Positions 20,292 through 32,395 of a stretch of DNA of 64,000 nt are shown piece by piece (position 1 is the first letter of the stretch; every line of letters starts with the position of its first letter). The notes below the pieces were generated by a model. It had not been told where the DNA came from. It ran no database searches and saw only the letters and a list, made by a program, of their open reading frames with translations. Made by a program: the position numbers and the translations under genes. The stretch spans positions 6,076,001 through 6,140,000 of the forward strand of contig NC_084929.1 in NCBI RefSeq assembly GCF_958298935.1, written 5' to 3'. This DNA is from Phragmites australis (taxonomy: Eukaryota > Streptophyta > Magnoliopsida > Poales > Poaceae).

Positions 20292-21900
20292 GGTCTGACC
20301 GCTGTATACCCAGACAACACAGTTACTGCTTGCTGAAACTTGTAAAATTCATAATAAATTCTCTGTAGCTCCAAAATTTATGAAACAAATTTTGTTAGTT
20401 TCATAATAACCTACTCTACCTATTGCACCGGGTTAACTTGAAATCTAAAGTGTTAAATATGCTTATGTATGTATGCATGTGTCGTCGGGTACCCTTGGGT
20501 AGAACCTAAGCCGTTGCATTTCTTCTACCTTGGTCACCTGTTCGTTTATGTTCCTTGTAGCCTAGAGATGATGTTGTGTCTAGGTGTAAGCTCGACTTAT
20601 ATTATTAACAATGCATTAGGTCATCGGTAGAAGATGAACGGCGGCGTACTCCGTTGTTCACGAGCTTAGGGTTGCTCCTGTCTTACAGTTATGTTTATGG
20701 TTACAAATACTTGATGTCGAGGTGGTTGAGATGTGGTGGTTGGTTGAGTGGTGAGTATGAGGCGAGGTGTGAGCAGTACTAGGAGGGTGTTTAGCCTGCC
20801 CAGATGTGGAGTTCCCCTGGGTAGGACGGTAAAGGAAAACCGGGCACCGTAGACCGCTTGCACCGGTTAAGCACCGATCGTCGGTGTAGTCGGCTTTAGC
20901 ACTTACCTTACTCACCATATGTCGATCTAATGGTAAGGCGAGCCGAATACCTTCGCAGTTGTGGTTTTGTGAGACCTGAACAACGACGGTGTGAGCGGGT
21001 GGGCTTGTAAGCGGTACTAGTTTGTCCGGGAGTAGTTCTGGTACCGCCACACCGAGCGTTGCATGTCGCACACGGTTGGGGCTGGTTGGGAAAGGTTGTC
21101 ACGAGTACCTCCTTGTGTGCACTTTAGCGGGTGGCACAAGCCGTATAGTCCTCGTGTCGTGTGGGTCCAGGAGTATCCCCTGCAGGGTGTAAAAATAGTT
21201 CGAACTGCCACGCTCTCGGTTATGAGCATGTCTATCGCTTATCTGCACCGGCCGTAGAGTTCTCATTGTGGTTTGTGGATGATGGCATGAGGTTGATGGT
21301 TGGGCATGTGATTTTGGTTTGGGTATGGTGGTTGGTGGTTCGAGTTGGCACTTGTTCACAATGATATACTTGTTGTTACTTTTACATATGCTCAGTTGTT
21401 GGTTATAGCAGGGTAGTTTCATATGAGTTGGTTAAGTTAGTTGCTCACACCTATGTCTAGGATGCTTACCGCTTAATTAACTTAACCATGTTTAATTCTT
21501 GCTTCCAGCTTAATGCATGATCCTTGGAGTCAGGAATATATATACCCATACTGTGTAAGACTTGTGAGTACCTTCGTACTCAGGGTGCTGCCCTTAAGTT
21601 GTTGCAGGTTCACAGGTCGGTGAGGAAGAGGCGGTGTTCGGCTACTTTGTGCCTGCCAGTTAGGGTGGCGGGCAAGAGTAGCACACTCTACTCCGAACTC
21701 AGTGTTTTGGTATGGTGCCTAAGGGCATGTGGCTCTATATCCTTTGGTTGTATAGTTAGGATCGAGCATACCGTCATTTCATGTTGCATTCATGCATGCA
21801 TGATCTATATAGATGTATTACGGGATTCTAACAATATATCCAACGAATGCGTTGTGCTAAGTCAGAATTTGACGTTTCTCTTTTCTTATGTCGTTACATA
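20292..21900 (+). repeat. Element E 5' LTR remnant and leader
   Basis: 20292-20775 aligns with 27504-28325, apart from a gap after CCTATT at about 20424. There some 340 bp present in the right copy (about 27635-27965) are gone. The remainder is LTR or leader sequence not represented in the truncated right copy. I could not place the LTR end or a primer site, so the LTR/leader boundary is open. The ORF starts at 21901. Confidence 0.65.
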
Positions 21901-23035
21901 ATGGTTAGGACTCGTTGTGATGAGAATGATCCGGAGGGGTCGAATGAGAACAACCCTCCTCCACCGCCGACTATGGCGAAAGTGCTCATGATGATCGAGC
22001 AGAACCGCTAGATGAATCAGGCGCTTCTTGAGGCTCTCGTGCGCAACACGGCTCCTCAAGGAGGGGGTGGAGCCGGGTGCCGAGATGATTTCTCAGATTT
22101 CCTGAGGACTTAGCCGCTGGTTTTCTCGCTGGCTGAGGATCCTCTGGATGCCGACCACTGGCTCCGGACGATCGAGCAGAAGCTTGCTCTCCTCAGATGC
22201 GAGGATCACGAGAAGGTGCTCTATGCCGCCCACCAACTTCAGGGCCCGGCGGGCGCGTGGTGGTCCAACTTCTTGGCCATGCACCCCGCCAACCACCGAG
22301 TGTCTTGGGCGGAGTTCCGCGAGGCCTTTTGCTCTTTCCACATCCCGAGCGGCCTCATGGAGATCAAGAGGTGGGAGTTCGAGGACATCAAGCAAGGAGG
22401 CCGAACCGTGATGGAGTACGTGCAGGTGTTCAATCACCTTGCGCAGTAAGCTCCCGAGGAGGTCAGCACTGATGAGCGGAAGCAACACCACTTCGTCGAT
22501 GGCCTCAACTCGAAGATGCAGGACCGGTTGTCCGCACACGAGTTCACCGACTTCAACAAGTTGGTGAGCACGTCTCTCTCGGTGGAGTTCAAGCTGCAGA
22601 ACCACCAGGAGGAGAAGAAGCGCAAGAGGGGTTCCTCGCCTTCCATAGGTGGGAGCTCGCAGCGCACCCGCACGGAGAGTCTACCTCCACCATCTCGCGT
22701 AACGGCGTCGGGTGCTCCACGTCCGATGTGGCTCGTTCAGCGCCCAGCCTTCTCCGCTCCACAAGGACAGCCTCCACGACCGGCCGGTCACAGAGCAGCG
22801 TGACAGGTGGCCCCGGCAGCCCTTGTTACAACTGCGGCCGTGTCGGTCACTACGCGCGGGATTGCCCATATCCGAGGCCGGGAGCCGCGGTGACTACTCC
22901 ACGGCCACCACCGACTCAGTCAGTGCCTCAGTCCTCTCAGGCGACCTACGTCCCCAAGCGTGGTCGAGCACACCACACCACCGCCGAGGATGTTCAGGAG
23001 GGTGACACCGTCCTGATGGGTACGTTGAGTATGAG
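21901..23035 (+). pseudogene. gag: Element E gag (broken)
   Basis: The start ATG 21901 (MVRTRCDENDPEG) matches the F gag start (MRTRQNIGDLPEG). In-frame stops occur near 22009, 22111 and 22447, and a frameshift near 22780-22800. The gag domain is well kept (EDPLDADHWLRTIEQKLALL, then WWSNFLAMHPANHRVSWAEF). A complete zinc knuckle CYNCGRVGHYARDC lies near 22825-22866. Typical of Tekay/Del elements. Confidence 0.82.
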
Positions 23036-26000
23036 TTTCAATTTCGATATCTTTTCTCAGTGGTTCTATTCGATTCTGGGGCCTCTCACTTATTCATAGC
23101 TGCGAGTTATGTGCGGAAATATGGGCTGAAGGTCAGTGCCACTCTTACGCCGTAAGTCATAGATGCACCCGGAGCCAAGGTTGTTGTGAGTCAGTGTGTG
23201 CCTAGGGTGTCAGTCGTTGTCAACGAGACGCATTTTGAGGCCAATTTGCTGGTGATGAACTCGAAGGGAATTGATATCATATTGGGGATGAACTGGCTCT
23301 CCAAGAACAAGGCCGTGTTAGATTGTGCCCAGCGGACAGTTACTCTAAATGGTTCTTCTGGCACTCGGATTCAATTGAAGCTGGAGGGTGTCAAATCTTG
23401 TCTCTTCGCCTTGAAGGCTGTCACCACCATAGACATGATGAGTATTCCTGTGGTGTGGGAATTCCTGGATGTCTTTCCGGATGAGTTGCCCGGAATGCCA
23501 CCCAACTAAGCAGTCGAGTTTTCTATTGATCTCGTGCCCGGTGCAGCTCCAATCTCGAAGAAGTCCTATAGGATGCCGCCAAATGAATTGATAGAATTGA
23601 AGAAGCAATTGCAAGAGCTGCTTGCGAAGGGTTTCATACGTCTGAGTTCCTCACCTTGGGGATGCTCGGCACTCTTTGTGGAGAAGAAGGATGACACTTT
23701 GCGGATGTGTGTGGATTACCGTCCATTGAATGAGGTCACGGTCAAGAACAGGTATCCGCTCCCTCGGATCGACATCTTGTTTGATCAGTTGACTAGAGCT
23801 CGAGTCTTTTCGAAGATTGATTTGAGACTGGGCTATCATCAGATCAAGGTCCGACCGGAGGATATACCGAAGATGGCTTTCTCGACCCGTTATGGTCTAT
23901 ATGAATTCACCGTCATGTCCTTTCAGATTGATGAATGCGCCGGCATTCTTTGTGTATTTGATGAACACGGTGTTCATGGAGGAATTGGACAAGTTTGTCG
24001 TGGTTTTCATCGATGACATTCTTATATACTCTAAGACAGATGAAGAGCATGTTGAGCACCTCCGTGTTGTTCTTGGCAGACTCAGAGATCATCAGCTATA
24101 CGCCAAGTTCAGCAAGTGTGAGTTCTGACTCAGGGAGGTAGCTTTTATGGGGCATGTTCTGTCAGAGAACGGGGTTGCAGTTGACCCGAGCAAGGTGCAG
24201 GATGTGCTCATTGGGTTTAGCCCAAGAATGTTATTGACATCCGAAGTTTTCTCGGACTCGCGGGCTACTACCGCCGGTTCATCGAGAATTTCTCCAAGAT
24301 TTCCAAGACGATGACCAAGTTGTTGAAGCAAGGCAATTCTTTCGAGTGGTCGAGTGACTGTGAGACAGCTTTCCAGACTTTGAAGAAATCGCTCACGACC
24401 GCTCCCGTTCTTGCCCAGCCAGATGTGAGTAAGGGCTTTGATGTTTATTGCGACGCTTCTGGCATTGGCCTTGGTTGCGTCCTTATGCAAGAAGGCAGGG
24501 TTGTGGCATATGCCTCACGACAGTTGAAGCGCCATGAGGAGAATTATCCAACTCATGATCTGGAGCTTGCCGCTGTTGTGCACGCTCTGAAGATCTGGCG
24601 CCACTACTTGATGGGTAACTTGTGATGTATCTACACGGACCACAAGAGCCTAAAATACATCTTTACTCAGGCTGATTTGAACATGAGGCAGCCAAGGTGG
24701 CTCGAGCTGATCAAGGACTATGAGCTTGAAGTGCACTACCATCCTGGCAAGGTGAATGTGGTCGCCGACGCTTTGAGTCGGAGAGCTCATTGTCATTATC
24801 TTGTAGTTTCACCGATGGACTCCACACTGTGTGATGATTTCTGGTGGCTTGGGCTTGAAATGGTCCCGGATGGTTTCAAACTTGGAGATCAAGTCCACTC
24901 TCATAGACAAAATCAAGGCGGCGCAGAAGGATGACAAAGGCATGGCTCGAATCCGAGAGAAGAGGAAGATTGGTCAGGCCTTATGCTTTTCTGAAGATGA
25001 ACATGGCATTCTGTGGTTTGGGAACCGTCTAGTGGTTCCGAGAGTCGAGGCATTGAGAAAGAAGATTCTTGATGAGGCCCACGATTCATTGCTATCCATT
25101 CACCCGGGCAGCACGAAGATGTATCAAGATCTAAAGCCTCGCTTTTGGTGGACTCGCATGAAGCGGGAGATAGCTCGGTATGTCTCCGAGTGTGATGTTT
25201 GCTGAAGGGTCAAGGCCGAGCATCTCAGGCCCGCTGGTACACTCCAGCCTTTGCCCATTCCTTCCTGGAAGTGGGAGGAGATTGGGATGGATTTCATTAC
25301 CGGCTTGCCGAAGACCTCGAGTGGGTATGACTCCATTTGGGTTATCGTGGACCGGTTAACAAAGTCCGCACATTTCCTCCCTGTTAGGACCACATACTCC
25401 GCCAAGCAGTATGCGGAGTTGTACCTCAACAGAATTGTGTGCCTCCACGGAGTTCCGAAGAAGATCGTTTCTGATCGAGGCACACAGTTCACTTCTCATT
25501 TCTGGAGGAGCTTCCAAGAAGTTATGGAGACCAAGCTCATCCATAGTACAGCGTATCACCCTCAGACGGATGGTCAGTCGGAGAGAGTGAATCAGATTCT
25601 AGAAGATATGCTCCGAGCTTGTGTTCTCACTTATGAGAAGAAGTGGGACATATGCTTGCCGTTCACGGATTTTTCTTACAACAACAGCTTCCAGGCTAGT
25701 ATTGAGATGGTTCCATTTGAAGCTCTTTATGGCCGGAGACGCCGAACGCCGCTGAATTGGTCAGAATCCGGCGAACGGGCCTTCCTAGGTCTGGATTTGG
25801 TCAAGGAGGTAGAAGATCATGTTCTGAATATCCGCGAGAGTCTTCTCACCACTCAGTCATGGCAGAAGAGCTATGCAGATCGCCGTCATCGAGACCTTGA
25901 GTTTGCTATTAGAGATCATGTGTATCTCAAGATTTCGCCTCTCAAAGGCATTCGCCGATTCCAAGTCCGAGGCAATCTAGCGCCTCGATATGTGGGGCCA

Positions 26001-26333
26001 TTCCAGATTCTTGCTCGGCATGGAGAAGTAGCATATCAATTGGACTTGCCGCCGTCTCTCTCTGCCATGCACAATGTGTTCCATGTGTCACAATTGAAGA
26101 AATGTCTCCGAGTCCCGACGGAAGTCGTCGATGTTGCACCCTAAGAGTTGCAACCAGACTTGACATATTGTGAGCGACCACTCCGTATTTTGGATGAAGC
26201 CGAACGCAAGACATGGCCAAGTTCAATCAAGTTCTTGAAAGTTCGATGGAGCAATCACAAGGAAGCCGAAGCGACATGGGAGCGGGAAGATAAGCTCCGC
26301 TCCGAGTATCATGATTTCTTTGAGAACTTGTAA
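23036..26333 (+). pseudogene. pol: Element E pol with chromodomain (broken)
   Basis: Protease active site FDSGASH near 23070. The RT region starts near 23534 and shifts frame near 23920, with the [10 protein letters not shown] catalytic box at about 24004-24035. RNase H ([12 protein letters not shown]) is near 24440. The integrase zinc region H-H-C-C lies at about 25075-25205, with a stop right after CDVC. The D-D-E core is MDFITG near 25287, SDRGTQF near 25470 and QSERVNQ near 25575. The C-terminal chromodomain (about 26175-26330) has the VRWSNHKEAEATWERED block. The chromodomain targets integration to marked chromatin in chromoviruses. At least two frameshifts and several stops. Confidence 0.85.
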
Positions 26334-26534
26334 ATATGGCTGTAATATAGCATATTTGGAATCTCTCATGTGTCTAGGTATCGACATGTGAATGAATGTG
26401 TGTTTTGGATTCCTCCTCTCATAGCATGATTGTCCCTCACGGCGTGCTATGTTCCTTGCAGCGTGCTCATCACTTTCTCCCCGACTCGTACCGAATCTCG
26501 GGACGAGATTCCTTTTAGGGGGGGGGGGGAGGAT
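26334..26534 (+). other. Element E 3' untranslated segment and polypurine tract
   Basis: About 180 bp of untranslated sequence, then the polypurine tract at 26517-26534, which includes a run of 12 G followed by AGGAT. The LTR starts right after it. Confidence 0.8.
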
Positions 26535-28325
26535 TGTCACGTCCTAAATTCCATAATCGCATGATTAAGCTTAATCATGCATGATTAGCGTCATAATTAA
26601 TTTCGAGGTAAATTATTTTGGCACACTAGAGCACTTTGTTTGAAATCAATTGGATGAGAGAAAGAAATTCGGGAGAGAAAAGAATTGAATTCACAGTCAA
26701 ATGGACTTCTCTCTCTTGTACGTGGGCCCATTGGCCGGCCCCACCATCTCTCCCTCCACTTGGGCAGCAGCCCCACCTGCTCCCTCACTCCCCCACGTGC
26801 TCCTCTCTCCTCTCCCAACCGGCCACACCTCAGGGAGCTACCCCCTCTCTCCTCTCTCAAGCACTCTCTCTCTCTCTTTCTCCCTCAAATCCGCGCTCTA
26901 GGAGCCGAATAAGGGTATGCATGTGGTACCATTGCGATCACAAGCTCATAAGCTTCCCATCCCTCCAATTTGTTTGCTCTTTCCCGAAGGATTTGGGCCG
27001 GATTTGATGTCTTTTGGTGTTTAGGGTCGAAACATGAAGAACACCGGATTTCTTCATCTCCCGAGCGATTTCCTTTGTTTCCTTCTTCAACCAACAGTCC
27101 TCAAGCTCGACAAAACATCTTGGGTGGGTTTCCTAGGCTCCCATGGTATGGATGCGCGAATTGGTTGGTCGAAATCCTAGAATTTGGAGTTAGAGTTGAA
27201 GTTCATGAGTTCTTGATGAATTAGAAGCAATAGCCGAGTTTTGGTCGATTTCGGCGTATACATGTTGTCCTAAGCGGTAGAGGAAGTCAATGTGATACTC
27301 TAGGTCCAAGTCCCCACTCCAAATGTCACCGAAATCGTCGCCAGTGAGCTCCCAAAGTGCCCCCGACGACTCCAAGCGGTCTGACCGCCACTCCAAGGTC
27401 GGTCAGACCGCCAGGGGCCAAAACCCTCTGCACGGGGGTGGTCTGACCGCATTTCCGGTGGTCTGACCGCGACTCTTGGCGGTCTGACGGCCAGTATACC
27501 TGCGGTCTGACCGCTGTATACCCAGACAACACAGTTACTGCTTGCTAAAACTTGTAAAATTCATAATAAATTCTCTGTAGCTCCAAAAATTATGAAACAA
27601 ATTTTTTTGGTTTCATAATAACCTACTCTACCTATTAAAAATATCCCCAGCCATGAAATAATGAATTAAATTTCTGAGATTAATTAATTATGTTAAAGCT
27701 TAATTAATTCACCGTTAATTCATCATAAGTCCAAAATTGTTGAACCCAATTTTTCTAGTTTCCTTATGACTTGTTATATCTAGGAAAAATGTTTTCATCC
27801 ATTATATGCATATTTTGGCATATATTTTCACTTCATTCATACTCATTGCATTGCACGCGTTATTCTTTTTAGAGATCGCCGAACCGACGATCCCGGCGAG
27901 CGAGGGCGATCCGGAGGCACCCCACCTTTGTGAGCCAGTGCATCATGGCAAGCATCTATCATATTGCACTGGGTTAACTTGAAATATAAAGTGTTAAATA
28001 TGCTTATGTATGTATGCATGTGTCGTCGGGTACCTTTGGGTAGAACCTAAGCCGTTGCATTTCTTCTACCTTGGTCACCTATTCGTGTATGTTCCTTGTA
28101 GCCTAGAGATGATATTGTGTCTAGGTGTAAGCTTGACTTATATGGTTAGCAATGCATTAGGTCATCGGTAGAAGACGAACGGCGGCGTACTCCGTTGTTC
28201 GCGAGCTTAGGGTTGCTCCTGTCTTACAGTTATGCTTATGGTTACAAATACTTGATGTCGAGGTGGTTGAGATGTGGTGGTTGGTTGAGTGGTGAGTATG
28301 AGGCGAGGTGTGAGCGGTTCTAGGA
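26535..28325 (+). repeat. Element E 3' LTR, truncated at its end
   Basis: Starts TGTCACGTCC. The early part aligns with the F LTR (CTCTC-rich leader, TCATAAGCTTCCCATCC block near 26945). It contains a CT-rich tract near 26740-26890 and the GGTCTGACCGC array (27376-27525). It stops at 28325, where F sequence resumes. Confidence 0.82.
27376..27525 (+). repeat. GGTCTGACC palindromic array in the element E LTR
   Basis: Six copies of GGTCTGACC or its complement GGTCAGACC, most flanked by CGC, at irregular 20-30-bp spacing. The left LTR copy retains only the last one (20292). Confidence 0.8.
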
Positions 28326-29443
28326 TCTCCAAATTATACCTGGAACTTCCGGGTTGGTCGGACTTTCCGGGTTAGGTGTTGGGTGAGGGTACTCTGTGGG
28401 TTCCAACTAGAGATACCAGGAACTTCCGGGTTATAACCCAGAACTTTCGGGTTTGACAGACTTGTGCTCGCATTGACTTTCCTCGACTGTTCCATCTTGC
28501 ATGATAAATGTATCCTACATAGGCATGGATATGCACTAGACAAAAGGTTCTAGTCTTAATTTGCACCCTAAACCATCACGGTTTCTGAGGACAAATCAAC
28601 TTGGACAACCCGGAATATCCGGATGGAACTCGGAATATCCGGGTTGCTGCAGAGAAGATTTTCGCGAGGAAACTTGGGTTTATTCAATTGCATGCTTCAC
28701 CATTCCGAGGAGGAAATGATTTGGCACTAACACATGGGCTTTAGACTTCATCCACCAACTAAACAACTCGATTTCATAGCTCAAGCTCATCGAAATCCTC
28801 TAATTTTCTCCAAAGCTCAAGAACACAATAACTTCACCACCTTAGCTCCAAATCCAAAATCGACTAACCAAAACGAGCATTCACACCATGTAAAGTCTAG
28901 AGGATGTACCCAAGGTGCTTGCCAAGGCTGGTGACCATTGGGTGAAGGAGGAAGCGGAGGGAGAAGCTTGGGGAAGAGAAATCCAACCGCAGTCCTAAAA
29001 GCTTCATCCAAGAATACCAAACGAGATCAAAATCGGCTCGAATCCTTCGGGAATGAGAAAACGAATTGGATGGATGGGAAGCTTATGAGCTAGTGATCAT
29101 GTGAGTACCACATGCGTACCTCGATTCCTTCTCTTGAGATGGGATTTTGAGGGAGAAGGAGAGAGTGCTTGAGAGAGAGATGGATCTCCCTTGCCTTGGC
29201 CGGTTGAGGGAGAGAGAGGAGCACCAGAGAGTGAGGGAGGGCACGTGGGAGTGGGTGGGCTGCTGCCCAAGGGAGAGAGAGAGTGGTTGGCCACTCCGGG
29301 TGGGTCCCATGTGCTATAGAAACAGGATATTTAAGCCATGAACTCCATTCTTTCTCTCAACCTATTGACTCAAAACAAGACACTCTAGTGCTTAATAAGC
29401 ATGCTTATGCTTAATTAGGTGATTACTGGTTTAGGACGTGAGA
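28326..29443 (-). repeat. Element F 3' LTR, proximal piece
   Basis: Aligns with 35208-36129 of the other F LTR, with about 190 bp (28620-28808) that the other copy lacks. On the minus strand it starts TCTCACGTCC (TGTCACGTCC with one change) next to the polypurine tract. It carries a TATA-like CTTAAATATCC (29327-29337, minus). Confidence 0.85.
28339..28650. repeat. CCGGAA palindromic array in the element F LTR
   Basis: Repeated short palindromes of the type CCCGGAA...TTCCGGGT, clustered at about 28340-28370, 28428-28452 and 28606-28648. The 5' LTR keeps related copies near 35212-35245, 35287-35310 and 35459-35470. Unit sequence differs from the array at the comparable site in the E LTR. Confidence 0.75.
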
Positions 29444-29454
29444 AACCTCCCCCC
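29444..29454 (-). other. Element F polypurine tract
   Basis: Plus-strand AACCTCCCCCC, that is GGGGGGAGGTT on the coding strand, directly before the 3' LTR. Confidence 0.75.
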
Positions 29455-29566
29455 TTAAAAGAATCTCGTCTCGAGATTTGGTACGAGTCGGGAAAGAGTA
29501 CAGTGAATCTAGGAACCACACTGTGAGAAGATACCATGCTGTGAGTAATGGAATCTAATGCAATAC

Positions 29567-32395
29567 TCACAGGTTGGAGAAAAATTCGAGATAATCAGCA
29601 CGAAGCCGTTCGTCTCGTTCCCACGTAGCTTCATCTTCAGAGTGATTACTCCATTGGACCTTGAGGAACTTAACTGAATTGTGTAACGTCTTCTATTCCG
29701 TTTCATCAAGGATGTGGACTAGATGCTTGCAATAAGAAAGATCTGACTGCAATTCTTGATTTGCAACTTTGATGACTTCAGTTGGGACTCAAAGGCATTT
29801 CTTCAATTGCGAGACGTGAAATACATTATGAAAGGTGGAGAGGGATGAAGGTAAGTCCAACTGATAAGTCACCTCTCCACATCGAGCAATGATCTGGAAA
29901 GGTCCCACATACCGAGGTGCTAGCTTCCCTCTGACTTGAAAGCGTCGAACCCCTTTGAGAGGTGACAGATTGTGATAGACGAAATCCCCAATAGCAAACA
30001 CAAGCTCACATCAACGATGATCCGCATAGCTCTTCTGGCGAGACTGAGCCGTCAGAAGACATTTGCGAATGGCCAGGACATGTTCTTTTGCCTCTTTGAC
30101 CAAATTTGGGCCTAGAAAAGCCCTTTCACTGGATTTGAACCAATTCAATGGTGTTTGGTATCTTTAGCCATAGAGAGATTCAAATAGTGATATTTCAATG
30201 CTTGATTGATAGTTATTGTTGTAGGAGAATTCCACCAACGATAAGCAAATCTTCCACTTATTCCCATATGTAATAGCACAAGCACGCAACATATCTTCCA
30301 TGATTTGATTCACCCTATCAGTTTGACCATCGGTTCGAGGATGGTAGGTGGTGCTATGAAAGAGCTTTGTTCCCATAGCTTCATGAAGGCTCTTCCAAAA
30401 ATGAGATGTGAACTGAGTGCCTCGATCGAAGATGATCTTCTTCGGAATCCCACGAAGGCAAACAATTCTAGTGAGATATAGCTACGCATATTGCTTAACC
30501 GAGTATGTAGTCTTGATGGGAAAGAAATGAGCTGACTTAGTCAACCACAATGACCCAAATCGACTCATACCCCTTTGAGGTCTTAGGCAATCTGGTAATG
30601 AAGTCCATGCCGATCTCCTCTCACTTCCAGGAGAGAATAGGTAGGGGTTGGAGCGTACAAGCTGGCTTGAGGTGCTAGGCCTTCACTCTCCAGCACACTC
30701 GGCTACATATTGAGCGATTTCTCGCTTCATGTGAGTCCACCAAAATCTAGTCTTGAGATCTTGGTACATCTTGGTACTTCCCAGGTGAATGGACAACAAA
30801 GAATCATGAGCTTCATCCAGAATCTTCTTTCTCAATGCATCAACCTTTGAAACAACTAGCCCCTTCCCAAACCATCTTCAGAAAAACAGGCAGCCTTGCC
30901 TTCCTTCATTTTATCCTGGATTTGGGCCATGCCATTATCATCCTTCTGAGCTTCTTTGATTTGATCCAGGAGGGTGGATTTTATCTCGAGATTGGCAAGA
31001 AAACCCTCCGACACCATCTCGAGTCCAAGCCTTCTAAAGTCATCACAAAGTGTGGTGACTCTAGGCTGGAGCGAGAGACAATTGCATTGAGCCTTCCAAC
31101 TTAGTGCATCGGCGACAACATTCATCTTGCTAGGATGATAATGAACTTCTAGCTCATAGTCTTTGATCAGCTTGAGCCATCTTCTCTGTATCATATTTAG
31201 ATCGGCTTGAGTGAAAATATATTTGATGCTTTTGTGATCCGTATAGATACGGCACAGATTACCCAATAGGTAGTGGTGCTAAATTTTCAAAGCGTGCATA
31301 ATTGTTGCTAGCGTTCTCCTCATGGCACTTCAGCTGGCATGAGGCATAAGCAACACCATGACCTTCTTGCGTAAGGACACTTCCGAGGCCTATGCGGGAA
31401 GCAACGCAATAGACGTCGAAATCCTTGTCCACTTCAGGCTGAACAAGAACGAGAGCGGTTATGAGCAGTTTCTTCAAGGTTTGGAAAGCTGACTCATATT
31501 CTCCCAACCATTGGAAAGCACTCCCTTGCTTCAACATCTCAGTCATGGGCTTCAAGATTTTGGAGAAATTCTTGATGAACCCGCGGTAATAACCCGTGAG
31601 TCTGAGAAAACTTCAGATATCGGTGACATTCTTGGGTTAAACCCAATTAAGAACTTCTTGCACTTTGCTCGGGTCAACAACAACTCTGTTCTCCGACAAA
31701 ATATGACCCAGAAAGGCAACCTCCTTGAGCCAAAACTCACATTTGCTGAACTTGGCATAGATTTTATGAGCTCGAAGTCGGACAAGAACAACTCGGAGGT
31801 GCTCAACATGCTCCTCTTCAATTTTGGAGTATATAAAAATGTCATCAATGAAAACCATGAAAAACTTGTCAAGTTCCTCCATGAATACTATGTTCATCAA
31901 ATACATAAAGAATGCCAGTGCATTTGTGAGGCAGAAGGACATAACGGTGAACTCGTAAAGCCCGTAACGGGTAGAGAAAGCCATCTTTGGAATATCCTTC
32001 GGTCGGATCTTTATTTGGTGATAGCCCAACCTCAAGTCAATTTTAGAGAAAACTCGAGCACATGTCAATTGATCAAATAGAATATCAATCTGAGGAATTG
32101 GATACTTGTTCTTGATAATGACCTCATTCAATAGACAGTAATCCACACACATCCGCAGAGTTTGGTCCTTCTTCTTCACAAAAAGCGTCGGGCATCCCCA
32201 GTGTGAGGAGCTCGGACGGATAATTCCCTTCTCCAACAACTCTTTCAGCTGCTTCTTCAACTCTGCTAATTCATTTGGCGGCATCTTATACGACCTCTTT
32301 GAAATTGGTGCCGTACCGGGCAATAGATCAATAGAAAATTCCATTTTTTGGTCAGGTGGCATTCCTGATAATTCCTCTGGGAAGACATCAGGAAA
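29567..32395 (-). pseudogene. pol: Element F pol with chromodomain (broken)
   Basis: Same frame as gag for most of its length. RT at about 32300-31640 has [10 protein letters not shown] near 31850-31825, with F replacing the usual L after the catalytic aspartates. RNase H near 31430 has FDVYCVAS, where a V replaces the first aspartate of the usual CDAS. The segment 31266-30856 is in a shifted frame. Integrase pieces lie near 30860-30160 (HPRTDGQTDRVNQ near 30345). The chromodomain (29790-29570, VQWSNHSEDEATWERDE) ends at TGA 29569-29567. That stop is in frame with the gag ATG, which implies compensating indels. Confidence 0.82.

Larger units (their letters stand above)
20292..28325 (+). mobile_element. 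Element E: Tekay-like chromovirus, both outer LTR ends missing
   Basis: A gag-pol with chromodomain (21901-26333) lies between two partial LTRs. The left LTR begins inside the unit, at a GGTCTGACCGC that corresponds to 27504 of the right LTR, so its first 970 bp are absent. The right LTR starts properly at 26535 after a G-rich polypurine tract but breaks off at 28325, at a CTAGG shared with F. No target duplication is visible. E therefore did not simply insert and stay; recombination or deletion with the related F LTR trimmed both sides. Confidence 0.82.

Noticed and set aside
22093..22605. A 170-codon minus-strand frame opposite E gag
   Set aside because: It is the reverse shadow of a well-conserved gag domain in GC-rich DNA and has no promoter or start context.
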